36,833 nucleotides of DNA from a virus. Location: positions 1 through 36,833 of IMG/VR virus record IMGVR_UViG_3300033148_002120, one strand, 5' to 3'. The position numbers were made by a program, and so were the translations under genes. How positions within the stretch are numbered: position 1 is the stretch's first letter; each line of letters starts with the position of its first letter. The notes below the pieces were generated by a model that ran no database searches, was not told the DNA's origin, and saw nothing but the letters and a program-made list of their open reading frames with translations. This document shows, one piece after another, positions 24,155 through 30,658 of the stretch.

Positions 24155-24187
24155 GCGCGGGGAGAATTAGCCACCCCGGGCTTTTTT
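24155..24187 (+). terminator. Plus-strand hairpin with T-run
   Basis: GCGCGGGG (24155-24162) pairs with CCCCGGGC (24174-24181) with one mismatch, followed by six T (24182-24187) on the plus strand. It faces opposite to the terminator beside it. No plus-strand gene precedes it, so any transcript stopped here would be antisense to the terminase region. Confidence 0.4.
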
Positions 24188-24261
24188 ATTATTTTTCCGT
24201 CCCTCTATTAATACTGTTGCACCTCTCCAATATCTCCAGTGGTAAAACTCCAATTACTCCA

Positions 24262-24579
24262 CTAAAACAAGCTTCCGTAGCCATGGGCGAGAGCGTTTGA
24301 TAGACGGTAAATTTTTGCTTCATGTAACGCTTGAAGCTCCTGCGGCGTGTACCGACCTTTCTTTCCTTGGCGGTATTCTGACCACATGGCGCGATAAGCG
24401 AGGGTTTTATATCCCTCGATTTCTAGATCAGGGGAAGCAGTGCTGATCCACAGCCACGCTTCTTGGATCAACTCTTCCTGTATTTCCGGTTTTTTCGAGA
24501 AACGCCGTGCTTGTCGTGTGATATATTCTCTTAGGCAAGTTTCGTCGTTGAATAGATCAACAAAATCCTCAGTTTTCGT
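24262..24579 (-). CDS. Sigma-factor region 2-like protein, no standard start codon
   Basis: The frame reads KTEDFVDLFNDETCLREYIT, RQARRFSKKPEIQEELIQEA, WLWISTASPDLEIEGYKTLA, YRAMWSEYRQGKKG. This resembles region 2 of sigma70-family factors, with the helix pair seen as IQEELIQEAWLW...YRAMWSEYR. There is no ATG, GTG or TTG before residue 43 or so. An ACG at 24579-24577 lies four bases after GGAGGGG, and TAG/TAA lie in frame just upstream. Either ACG is used, or an ATG has been lost or miscalled. Total about 105 residues. It is the last gene before the terminator that precedes the late operon, so it is a candidate late-gene activator. Terminase-associated small proteins are the alternative. Confidence 0.55.
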   Translation of the reverse strand, partial: TKTEDFVDLFNDETCLREYITRQARRFSKKPEIQEELIQEAWLWISTASPDLEIEGYKTLAYRAMWSEYRQGKKGRYTPQELQALHEAKIYRLSNALAHGYGSLF

Positions 24580-24605
24580 AGTTCCCCTCCCAGGTTACTA
24601 AACCA

Positions 24606-24633
24606 CCGGGGGCCTATGAGAGAACACCCCCGG
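24606..24633 (-). terminator. GC-rich hairpin upstream of the sigma-like gene
   Basis: CCGGGGG and CCCCCGG form a perfect 7-bp stem with a 14-base loop in the leader of the sigma-like gene. Only three T follow on the minus strand, so it is a weak terminator or attenuator at best. A second small hairpin (GGCC-GAAA-GGCC, 24688-24699) lies just upstream. In the 24580-24763 stretch I see an AGGAGG with no standard start after it, and no convincing gene. Confidence 0.4.
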
Positions 24634-24763
24634 CTCATTTCTATGTGCCTGAAAAAATCTTTATACAGTAGCCTCCTATGTTTGTTCGGCCTTTCGGCCT
24701 TGGTTTGCCGCTCCATACGGAGACGGTGTATAGCAAGTCCACAAAACATGGACATACTGTGCT

Positions 24764-24895
24764 TTATTTATCCTCGCTAAACTCATCCGGAACAACTTCG
24801 AGATGCCCGTTGATTTCGTAACCGCATAGATGCAGAAAATCACTCAGGTTGCTTGGAATACTATATGCTTGCCATTCCACGGGACATCTGAGCAC
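24764..24895 (-). CDS. Small protein overlapping the heptapeptide-repeat gene
   Basis: From GTG 24895 to TAA 24764: 43 residues, VLRCPVEWQAYSIPSNLSDF, then LHLCGYEINGHLEVVPDEFS. The later part looks coding (LSDFLHLCGYEINGHLEVVP) and lies mostly beyond the end of the upstream gene (24844). Overlap is 52 bases. No strong ribosome site is visible, so translation is probably coupled. An alternative GTG start is five codons later. No family recognised. Confidence 0.45.
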   Translation of the reverse strand: MLRCPVEWQAYSIPSNLSDFLHLCGYEINGHLEVVPDEFSEDK

Positions 24896-25272
24896 TCTTT
24901 GATACGAAGAGCTTCAATATCCTCGTAGCAGGCTTTCCGCGCTTCGATGTAGGCTCTCCCCGCTTTGATGTAGGCTCTCCCCGCTTCGTACGCGGCTTTC
25001 CACATTTCGTAGGCTTTCCCCGCTTCGTAGGCGGCTTTCCGCGCTTCGACGCAGGCTTTCCGCGCTTCGATGTAGATTTCCGGCAGCTTTCCCTTAACCG
25101 GACGCATCGCCCTCAGCCGAAGTTCCAATTCCTCTGCCGGCTTATGGGCGCATACGTAATTCCACCGCTCATCGATGTCATCTGTCCACTCTACTGTGGT
25201 ATCGTGGTGCAGAAACCAATAAAATCCACTCTTGGGCCAATCTGCTGGACGTTCGCGTTTTCGTATGTTCAT
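24844..25272 (-). CDS. Alpha-helical protein with seven-residue tandem repeats
   Basis: A 142-residue protein. An N-terminal region rich in W and H (KSGFYWFLHHDTTVEWTDDI) is followed by a tandem array of roughly seven-residue units between residues 67 and 115: YIEARKA, CVEARKA, AYEAGKA, AYEAGRA, YIKAGRA, YIEARKA. The underlying DNA is a degenerate 21-bp repeat. The array would form one long amphipathic helix or coiled coil. The tail (ECSDVPWNGKHIVF) has a Cys/Trp motif. I have seen similar repeat proteins as hypotheticals in phages but know no function. It overlaps the upstream gene by four bases. Confidence 0.65.
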   Translation of the reverse strand: MNIRKRERPADWPKSGFYWFLHHDTTVEWTDDIDERWNYVCAHKPAEELELRLRAMRPVKGKLPEIYIEARKACVEARKAAYEAGKAYEMWKAAYEAGRAYIKAGRAYIEARKACYEDIEALRIKECSDVPWNGKHIVFQAT

Positions 25273-25961
25273 TCTTCCCGCTCCCTTGGTGATAGGGCGG
25301 CAACTAGCTTATCTCTCGCCGTGTCGTTAAGCCTATTGTGTGCCCATGTGATCCCCATATCTATCCGTTCCTTGAGCTTGTCGCGTTCGGCGGCAAGATG
25401 AACTATTTCTGATTGCAACCACTTAACAATCGGTAATTCGCGGATTGCTTCGGCAGGGATCCAGTGAGTTTTATGCCAGTCATAGCACTCTCTTTCTTTT
25501 GGCTCTCCTGCCATAAATCTGCGACAATCGGCACACCACCGCATATCCTCGATGTCGTCTATCTGTTCGGGGGGATGTGGTTCGGCTCGGCGGTTCCAAG
25601 CGGCGATTACTTCGAGTTCAGTATCATATTGACGCGACATCGACCCACAGCCGTATTCGGGGTCTTCATCGTTACCACATTCGACATACCAGTACAGGCC
25701 GTCTTTCTGATGATATATTTCTGGTATATCTCCACAAAACGGACACGGCTTTAGCTCATCACCATGCACACTAACATCGTCGCTGTTATCGTGCAGCTCG
25801 GTGTTATAGTCCTTCGCCGCATTGGTCAGCATTCGGTCGCGGTAGCGTTCGAGTTTTGCCAGCCGTTTATCCTGCTCGTTCACTGCGTCGATGAGTTGGT
25901 CGACAGCTTTCTCTGTTTTGGTCCAAAAACCTGTTGTGTTCCAATCTGGTTTTTCAATCAT
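25269..25961 (-). CDS. Lar-like zinc-finger protein (possible restriction alleviation)
   Basis: The start is ATG 25961 (MIEKPDWNTTGFWTKTEKAV), with GGGGGG before it. The longer frame to 26012 lacks a ribosome site. 230 residues. The core LKPCPFCGDIPEIYHQKDGL ... YWYVECGNDEDPEYGCGSMS ... EVIAAWNRRA has the CPFCG...C...AWNxR signature of Lar-family zinc ribbons. Some of these relieve type I restriction in enteric prophages. Extra Cys-rich (MRWCADCRRFMAGEPKEREC) and helical parts flank it. Two methyltransferases nearby fit an anti-restriction theme, but the activity is not proven by the sequence. Confidence 0.6.
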   Translation of the reverse strand: MIEKPDWNTTGFWTKTEKAVDQLIDAVNEQDKRLAKLERYRDRMLTNAAKDYNTELHDNSDDVSVHGDELKPCPFCGDIPEIYHQKDGLYWYVECGNDEDPEYGCGSMSRQYDTELEVIAAWNRRAEPHPPEQIDDIEDMRWCADCRRFMAGEPKERECYDWHKTHWIPAEAIRELPIVKWLQSEIVHLAAERDKLKERIDMGITWAHNRLNDTARDKLVAALSPREREE

Positions 25962-27192
25962 CTTTCCCCCCGCGGTATACTCTTTGCTCAAATCTCGTCT
26001 GCTCTTGCACAAGAAATAAATTAACTACTCCAGTCGGCCCGTTTCGATGCTTGGCTATATTCAACGTTGTATCTCCCTCCTCCCGATCTCGATGCATTAA
26101 AATAATCATATCGGCATTCTCTTCTACTTCCCCTGATTGCCTCAACTCAGCAAGCGCTGGTTTTTGCCCTTCGGCCTGTCGATTGAGCTGCGACAGCACA
26201 AACACTGGAGCCTCAATCTCGCGGGCCAAACTTTTGAGCTCGCGCGATAACTCACCTACTCGCTCCCATCGTGGTGTCCGGTGGTCGCCGTGGCGTATCA
26301 GTGTCAGATAGTCGATAAAAACTATCTCAACGCCACGGTTACGCAACAGCCGCGCTTTATTACGCAAGTCGAAAAATTTGATATTGGGTGTTGTGTCTAT
26401 CCAGAGATTCATTTCGTAGATTTTTTCTGCCGCTGACTGAATGCCGGCGAATATGCTTGGCTTGTAGTTGCCTTGACGCAATTCGGCATGTTTGATTCTA
26501 CCGGCGCTCGATATAAGCCTGTCCATCACCTCGTCCTCTGACATTTCCGCAGAGAAAAAGGCCACCGCTCGTCCGTCTGCTGCCATGCGTTCGGCTATGT
26601 TTAGGGCGAGAGTTGTCTTGCCTATAGATGTTCGAGCCGCAAGGATTATCAACTCCCCTGGTCGGAATCCACCGGTGAGCTGATCGAAATCGCTATAGCC
26701 GGTGGATATGCCGAGGTCTTCGCCGCCGTTGTTGTGTATACGCTCTATGCGCTCCATCGATCGCATCAGCATATCACCTGCCTTTTGTAGGGCCACATCT
26801 CGATGTTCTGATATTTTGAGCAATTCAGCATTTACGGAATCTATCACTTCCAGCACGTCGCGCTCCTCTTGCACTCGTCTCAATCCCTCCTTGAAAAGCA
26901 GTATCGCTTCGCGCCGCCTTGTTTTTGACTTGAGCTCGTTTGCGAAAAATTCGGCGTTTGCCGATGTGACGGGGTCAAGAGACGCCAATCGACTAGCCGA
27001 TAGGTTTGGGTTGTGAGCCTGTAGGGATAACAGATCAACATTCAGACCCTTGGAAAGCATTTCGGACATTGATGCATACACGGTTCGGTAAAATGGGTCT
27101 GAGAAGTCCCTTGGCTCAAGACCCATCAAGAAATATGAGCCGTTGTCTTTGAGTACCGATTCGACTGCTCTTTGCTCGTATTCAGAACTCAA
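25954..27192 (-). CDS. Replicative DNA helicase, DnaB family
   Basis: The start is taken at TTG 27192 (GGAGGAGG seven bases upstream). An in-frame ATG at 27252 lies inside the upstream gene and lacks a site. 412 residues. An N-terminal helical domain (YEQRAVESVLKDNGSYFLMG) precedes the RecA-like motor: Walker A AARTSIGKTTLALN, then FFSAEMSEDEVMDRLI, Walker B IVFIDYLTLI, motif LSRELKSLAREIEAPVFVLS, and the arginine-finger region HRDREEGDTTLNIAKHRNGP. It unwinds the fork. Its gene follows the initiator gene, the usual initiator-then-helicase order. The longer ATG start cannot be excluded. Confidence 0.93.
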   Translation of the reverse strand: MSSEYEQRAVESVLKDNGSYFLMGLEPRDFSDPFYRTVYASMSEMLSKGLNVDLLSLQAHNPNLSASRLASLDPVTSANAEFFANELKSKTRRREAILLFKEGLRRVQEERDVLEVIDSVNAELLKISEHRDVALQKAGDMLMRSMERIERIHNNGGEDLGISTGYSDFDQLTGGFRPGELIILAARTSIGKTTLALNIAERMAADGRAVAFFSAEMSEDEVMDRLISSAGRIKHAELRQGNYKPSIFAGIQSAAEKIYEMNLWIDTTPNIKFFDLRNKARLLRNRGVEIVFIDYLTLIRHGDHRTPRWERVGELSRELKSLAREIEAPVFVLSQLNRQAEGQKPALAELRQSGEVEENADMIILMHRDREEGDTTLNIAKHRNGPTGVVNLFLVQEQTRFEQRVYRGGKDD

Positions 27193-27787
27193 TGTTGTCC
27201 TCCTCCTTGCACTCCGGACAGAAGTCTCCGAAGTATCGATGTCCGTTATCACAGATTTTGGAGGAATCTTTTATGTCGACATTTACTGCGTTTTTGTATG
27301 CATTAATTCCGTTAGAATTTCTTTTCTTTTCTTTTGTGTACTTTTTGCCTGCATTAATCCCATTAATGTTATCAATAACGCGTTTTGTGTCGTCATTAAT
27401 CCAGTAATTGTCAACAACATGTATACATTTACGCCGTCCAACTGCACCAAGGAATCTTTGCTGTATTTCCGAGCTGGTCAAAACATGGTATTTTTCATAC
27501 TTTTCTTTGTTGAATAACCCCCTATTAATGCACGCATTAATGACGTTATTGACTGCATTAATTTCAATGTTAAGCTCATCGCAAAACATCTTTTTTTGGT
27601 CTTCATCCCAGAGAATATAGTACCCTTTGCCGCCGTATATCCTCACAAGCACAAGCACGAAAATACCGAAACCAGAGAGACGGTCGTCCTTCGCCAAGTC
27701 CGACCGAAATAGACGGATTTTGCGGTTGCTCTCGATGTCTGTGTCTAACGGGAAATAACTAAGGCCCTCTTTTATCGGTCGTCCCAC
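27182..27787 (-). CDS. Replication initiator-like protein (Lin1244/DUF4373 type)
   Basis: A 201-residue protein. Its N-terminus MGRPIKEGLSYFPLDTDIES and following DRLSGFGIFVLVLVRIYGGK match the Lin1244/Lin1753-type domain found in phage and Bacteroidetes/Firmicutes replication initiators. The middle holds repeated Ile-Asn steps (INAVNNVINACINRG, NINGINAGKK, NGINAYKNAVNV), which come from ATTAAT sites in the DNA. The C-terminus has a Cys4-like finger (CDNGHRYFGDFCPECKEED). It would bind the origin and load the adjacent DnaB-type helicase. The upstream HNH gene ends three bases away. Confidence 0.75.
   Translation of the reverse strand: MGRPIKEGLSYFPLDTDIESNRKIRLFRSDLAKDDRLSGFGIFVLVLVRIYGGKGYYILWDEDQKKMFCDELNIEINAVNNVINACINRGLFNKEKYEKYHVLTSSEIQQRFLGAVGRRKCIHVVDNYWINDDTKRVIDNINGINAGKKYTKEKKRNSNGINAYKNAVNVDIKDSSKICDNGHRYFGDFCPECKEEDNIEF
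27302..27562. repeat. Iteron-like cluster of ATTAAT sites (candidate replication origin)
   Basis: Seven ATTAAT palindromes lie within 261 bases, at 27302, 27353, 27362, 27395, 27524, 27536 and 27557. Most are part of GCATTAAT or CATTAATC/G. They are inside the initiator gene, as in lambda O, and they explain its Ile-Asn repeats. In a genome of about 50% GC this density is far above chance. Origin function is inferred. Confidence 0.5.
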
Positions 27788-27789
27788 TA

Positions 27790-28113
27790 TTACCTCCTTG
27801 CGTAAATCTCTGCTTTCGGCCCGCGTAACATCCGGCCATCATTCATCATTACAACTGGCCAAAAATCGGTGTTAGCTTCCTCCTCGGTCGCTACGCTGTC
27901 GGGCGGTTCTGTTAGGTGATGCCGCTTGTGGCAATCAGTGCACAACACAACCAAATCAATGTCCGGCTCGTTCCAAAGATTCGCGTAGCAGTTGTGATGT
28001 ACGTTTAGGCGCCTGTGGCGGCGGCACAGAATACATCGACCACCAGCCTTTTTTATTGCGCTCTTGCGTCTACGTTTCCAGTGTGTTGACTGCAAATACT
28101 CTGCGTAAGTCAA
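27790..28113 (-). CDS. HNH endonuclease
   Basis: A 107-residue protein from TTG 28113 with GGGGTG upstream. The first CxxC (CILC) and the HNH core LNVHHNCYANLWNEPDID ... VLCTDCHKRHH give the second CxxC and the metal/catalytic histidines. N-terminal basic region (HWKRRRKSAIKKAGGRC) is expected to grip DNA. HNH proteins of this size near terminase or replication genes are common in phages and may assist packaging or nick DNA. Confidence 0.85.
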   Translation of the reverse strand: MTYAEYLQSTHWKRRRKSAIKKAGGRCILCRRHRRLNVHHNCYANLWNEPDIDLVVLCTDCHKRHHLTEPPDSVATEEEANTDFWPVVMMNDGRMLRGPKAEIYARR

Positions 28114-29129
28114 TCGTTCACCCCGTATAATTTTTTATACATGTTAAAGTGTGAATTCCCCCCCCCTATATCAACGTTTTTATCTGCCGAAAAAGTACGT
28201 TTCGGTTGCGTTTTTGACAATCGTCCCTCATATAATAGGTGATGTTTGCGCCAATGTTTGACCAGTTCGGCGGGTAGCCCATCAGCCACTCCACGAATTG
28301 TGGGTTCAACTGCCCACCATTGCCCGCTGACATTGAGCGGCGTTTGTCTTCGGTTATCTCGCCCGTCATCCTTCATTTTCTGTAGGTGGTTGAAATCTCT
28401 CGTTCCGCCGTTGAGTTTGCCGGATGCTACTGGTGTCGGGAAAGCCGCTATCGCATCCGGTAGATCGTTGCTGCGTGCCGAATTGAAATACAGTTTTGCT
28501 TGCGCCCCTCGCTGGTCTCCGTCGCGCGCTTGCGGCGTTGGCCATTTCTTCACATGGTCGTTGAGTTGATGCGATCTCGTTTTGTCGATTTGATTCATAC
28601 TGCCCGATTTCCAATCCCGGGCTGATGGGGTCGGGAACCAACTCCCCTTGTCTCGGCTTCGCATACTCGGCGCATTCTGATTTACTTTGTTCGTTGGGGT
28701 ATGCAACAATCCAGATCCTTTCTCTCCTGTGCGGAGCACCCACGTCCTCTGCTCGTATATCCTGCCATTCCGCGTCATACCCGATCTCGGCAAGCGAACC
28801 AAGCACAACGTCAAGTCCTCGAAAAGTGATCGCTCCAACGTTTTCCATGATTGCGAATCGTGGTCGTAAGTCCCTAATAATTCGCCACATTTCAAACCAA
28901 AGACCAGACCGACTCCCGGTGATTCCTTCTCCCCTTCCGGCGATCGAAATGTCCTGGCAGGGGAAACCTCCGGTGATAATCCAATCACTATCCCTGGTTT
29001 CTGTCTCTCCGCCTCTACGGCCTGACTCAAGTAAAAACTGTGCCGGTTCCCCGTTAAAAGGTTTCTTACCTTCTTGTTGTCTCTTCCGGCTCCAGGCATG
29101 TTTGCGCCTGGCGTAGGCCAATGTTTCAA
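28110..29129 (-). CDS. Out-of-frame ORF overlapping the C5-methyltransferase gene
   Basis: From TTG 29129 (AAGGAG six bases upstream, 29141-29136) to the stop at 28110: 339 residues, lying almost entirely inside the methyltransferase gene in another frame. It is not a random shadow. It contains LGTYDHDSQSWKTLERSLFE, LPRSGMTRNGRIYEQRTWVL and GSGLLHTPTN, then WFPTPSARDWKSG, KKWPTPQARDGDQ and AAFPTPVASG. As I remember it, this is the pattern of a phage protein family often found with Dcm-like methyltransferases: SxxWRT...RSGMTRNG...PTPTARDW...QLNPxWVEWLMGxP. The last motif occurs here in a third frame (28372-28166). A one-base change near 28366-28372 would join them. Function unknown. Confidence 0.5.
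   Translation of the reverse strand: MKHWPTPGANMPGAGRDNKKVRNLLTGNRHSFYLSQAVEAERQKPGIVIGLSPEVSPARTFRSPEGEKESPGVGLVFGLKCGELLGTYDHDSQSWKTLERSLFEDLTLCLVRLPRSGMTRNGRIYEQRTWVLRTGEKGSGLLHTPTNKVNQNAPSMRSRDKGSWFPTPSARDWKSGSMNQIDKTRSHQLNDHVKKWPTPQARDGDQRGAQAKLYFNSARSNDLPDAIAAFPTPVASGKLNGGTRDFNHLQKMKDDGRDNRRQTPLNVSGQWWAVEPTIRGVADGLPAELVKHWRKHHLLYEGRLSKTQPKRTFSADKNVDIGGGNSHFNMYKKLYGVND
28166..28372 (-). pseudogene. Displaced C-terminal piece of the overlapping ORF
   Basis: A short open frame reading MTGEITEDKRRSMSAG, then GGQLNPQFVEWLMGYPPNWS. The motif QLNPxFVEWLMGxPxxW is what I would expect at the end of the protein encoded at 29129-28110, but it lies in a different frame. In the frame of that ORF the same bases read QWWAVEPTIRGVADGLP, which resembles the C-terminal motif of C5 methyltransferases. 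Both pieces are one base out of step with their expected N-terminal partners. Confidence 0.55.
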
Positions 29130-29301
29130 TTGTGACTCCTTTTATATCGCCAAGCGGTATCGCGTCGGGAAATCGCTTTCGGTAAAGCTCCACACAGTAC
29201 GGGTCGATCTCGCTGAAATAGTGGTTTTCAAACTTCATCCCTGCCCAGTAAGCACCTAGGGCAAAACCACCTATTCCGCTAAATAAGTCGATATAGTTCA
29301 T
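28366..29301 (-). CDS. C5-cytosine DNA methyltransferase (Dcm-like), C-terminus displaced
   Basis: 311 residues from ATG 29301. Motif I DLFSGIGGF (5-13), the catalytic PCQ loop GGFPCQDIS with Cys115, motif VI ENV (153-155), and motif VIII DVGAPHRRERIW are all present. It transfers a methyl group from SAM to cytosine C5. After the target-recognition region it stops at 28366 before motifs IX-X. A typical continuation, QWWAVEPTIRGVADGLP, is found one frame over just downstream. Without it the enzyme lacks the closing motifs and may be inactive. It overlaps the upstream methyltransferase by four bases. Confidence 0.85.
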   Translation of the reverse strand: MNYIDLFSGIGGFALGAYWAGMKFENHYFSEIDPYCVELYRKRFPDAIPLGDIKGVTIETLAYARRKHAWSRKRQQEGKKPFNGEPAQFLLESGRRGGETETRDSDWIITGGFPCQDISIAGRGEGITGSRSGLWFEMWRIIRDLRPRFAIMENVGAITFRGLDVVLGSLAEIGYDAEWQDIRAEDVGAPHRRERIWIVAYPNEQSKSECAEYAKPRQGELVPDPISPGLEIGQYESNRQNEIASTQRPCEEMANAASARRRPARGASKTVFQFGTQQRSTGCDSGFPDTSSIRQTQRRNERFQPPTENEG

Positions 29302-29999
29302 ATCAACGTAGTCTGCCGCGTAAAGTGATAGATTCGGTCTTGCATCGCGGCGTAATAGTCGGGGTCTATTTCAAAACCAATATACTTTCGGTTCAAGTCA
29401 ATCGCCGCGACTGCTGTTGTCCCATGTCCCATAAACGGGTCAAGAACAACCATCCCGGGTTCTGTGTGTAGTTCGATAAAGTGTTTCATCAGCTCGATAG
29501 GCTTAGCCGTCGGGTGTTCGCCTTTTTGCGGTATGACATTCCCGATACGCACAATATTTGATATGGTCTTGCGGTTAGTAAACCAGTTATAGTCTGTCTT
29601 TGTTTTGCTCCCGACTATAATGGTTTCGTAAGATGGTCGATACTTCCACCCCAAACCGATTGTTTTTTTATCCCATATGACCGTCTGTATCAGGTTGAGC
29701 CTCTTGACAAATTCCATCGTAAAAATTGCTGTGACCGGAGTTTTGCCACCACCACAACAACAACAACAACAACAACCGGAAAGTGTTAGCACGCGTGCAA
29801 ATTCGTCAATCCATAAAGGCAGATTTTTTTTCCACGTCTCAAAATCGTCATTTGCTATTTTCTTGTGATTTTCTGTCCGGTTGGACAGAAAATCAATTCC
29901 GTATGGCGGATCTGTTAAAATCAAATCTATACTTTCATCCGGTATCTGCCGCATCCCTTCCATGCAATCCATTAGATACACTTCATTCAGTTCAAGCAT
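29298..29999 (-). CDS. DNA methyltransferase, N6-adenine/N4-cytosine type, with poly-Cys motif
   Basis: The start is ATG 29999 (MLELNEVYLMDCMEGM) with GGAGAAGGA directly upstream. The longer frame to 30026 has none. 233 residues. The catalytic motif DPPY (LTDPPYGIDF, residues 30-33) comes before the SAM-binding motif DPFMGHGTTAVAA near the C-terminus, the beta-class order. DPPY favours N6-adenine methylation. Between them is seven consecutive Cys followed by GGGKTP. I recall the Cys-rich GGCCCCCCGGG block as typical of this phage methylase family, so it is probably not an error. It would protect the phage genome from host restriction. Confidence 0.85.
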   Translation of the reverse strand: MLELNEVYLMDCMEGMRQIPDESIDLILTDPPYGIDFLSNRTENHKKIANDDFETWKKNLPLWIDEFARVLTLSGCCCCCCCGGGKTPVTAIFTMEFVKRLNLIQTVIWDKKTIGLGWKYRPSYETIIVGSKTKTDYNWFTNRKTISNIVRIGNVIPQKGEHPTAKPIELMKHFIELHTEPGMVVLDPFMGHGTTAVAAIDLNRKYIGFEIDPDYYAAMQDRIYHFTRQTTLI

Positions 30000-30007
30000 T
30001 CCTTCTC

Positions 30008-30466
30008 CTACGCCGTTCTCGTCCAATACCGCATGGTTCCCAACCTCGCCAACTTAAACTGTTCAACGTCGGTAAGGTCCCGCGCCAACGCGTTCTTTTT
30101 GGCTTTCCGCGCAATCTCTAACTCATCTTTTAGGTTCGTCGCTTTTGGATCATAGAGTATTATCCCAGCTCTTGACGGGACTAACTCAAGAAATGGCTCG
30201 CGCATTTCTACCGGTCCCGCAAACCACAGATATTTTATTCTTTGGCTATCGTGTCGATGACGTTTCAAACGGTCACGCTTTAGGTCCGATTTCGAGACCT
30301 TGATTTCTATTTCATGGGCTACGCCTGTTTTGCTTACTGCCAAAAGATCCAGTTCATAGAGAAAGCCGAGTCCCCAGGTTACATTCCTTACGACCAACAT
30401 CTTAGTGAAATGCCAGCGGTGTATTTTGTTCGTTGCTATGGCATGTGCTATGTCAGTTTCCGTCAT
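30008..30466 (-). CDS. PD-(D/E)XK nuclease-like protein
   Basis: 152 residues from ATG 30466 with a GGGGGGG run before it. The pattern ELDLLAVSKTGVAHEIEIKV has an acidic residue (D) followed by E-x-K on the next strand, as in the PD-(D/E)XK fold. A basic helix follows (SKSDLKRDRLKRHRHD). I recall MmcB-type repair proteins and restriction-like nucleases with this arrangement. It ends nine bases before the methyltransferase start. A partner or repair role is plausible. The substrate cannot be told. Confidence 0.5.
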   Translation of the reverse strand: MTETDIAHAIATNKIHRWHFTKMLVVRNVTWGLGFLYELDLLAVSKTGVAHEIEIKVSKSDLKRDRLKRHRHDSQRIKYLWFAGPVEMREPFLELVPSRAGIILYDPKATNLKDELEIARKAKKNALARDLTDVEQFKLARLGTMRYWTRTA

Positions 30467-30487
30467 ATCCCCCCCAGCTTAAATAAA

Positions 30488-30574
30488 CCGGCCATCCGGA
30501 ATCGAACCGGATTCCCCGAGCAACTTTGCTGCGAAGTGGCAAGCGGTAGGAGTGGACCGCGTTCCCGCCACCGG
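30488..30574 (-). ncRNA. tRNA-like structure (T-arm clear, rest atypical)
   Basis: On the minus strand, ATCCGG-TTCGATT-CCGGAT (30512-30494) is a perfect T-arm with the conserved GGTTCGATTCC loop, followed by GGCCGG. A matching CCGG closes the element at 30574-30571. Inside are two more hairpins. One is GTGGC/GCCAC enclosing GCGGT/ACCGC (30571-30536). The other is a short AGCA/TGCT hairpin. I cannot place a normal 7-base anticodon loop with U33. It may be a degenerate tRNA, a long-variable-arm tRNA I fail to fold, or a tRNA mimic. It lies about 85 bases downstream of tRNA-Met. Confidence 0.45.
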
Positions 30575-30658
30575 CGAATGTGCTCGTCTTTCCGAGCCGT
30601 CATCGGTTCTCTGTCTTTTGGCTGAGGAACTCAAGATCACCGAAAACCGCTGGCCCTC

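Noticed and set aside
23649-24174. A genuine small-large terminase fusion protein
   Set aside because: The linking 90 residues are Ser/Arg-rich shadow of the true small subunit frame. The large subunit has its own ATG.
24531-24755. 74-residue minus-strand ORF before the sigma-like gene
   Set aside because: It contains the GC hairpins and has no ribosome site at its ATG. It overlaps the sigma-like frame.
29735-29775. Seven consecutive cysteines in the methyltransferase as a sequencing error or repeat expansion
   Set aside because: The Cys-rich GGCC...GGG block is, as I recall, typical of this phage methylase family, and the frame is intact on both sides.
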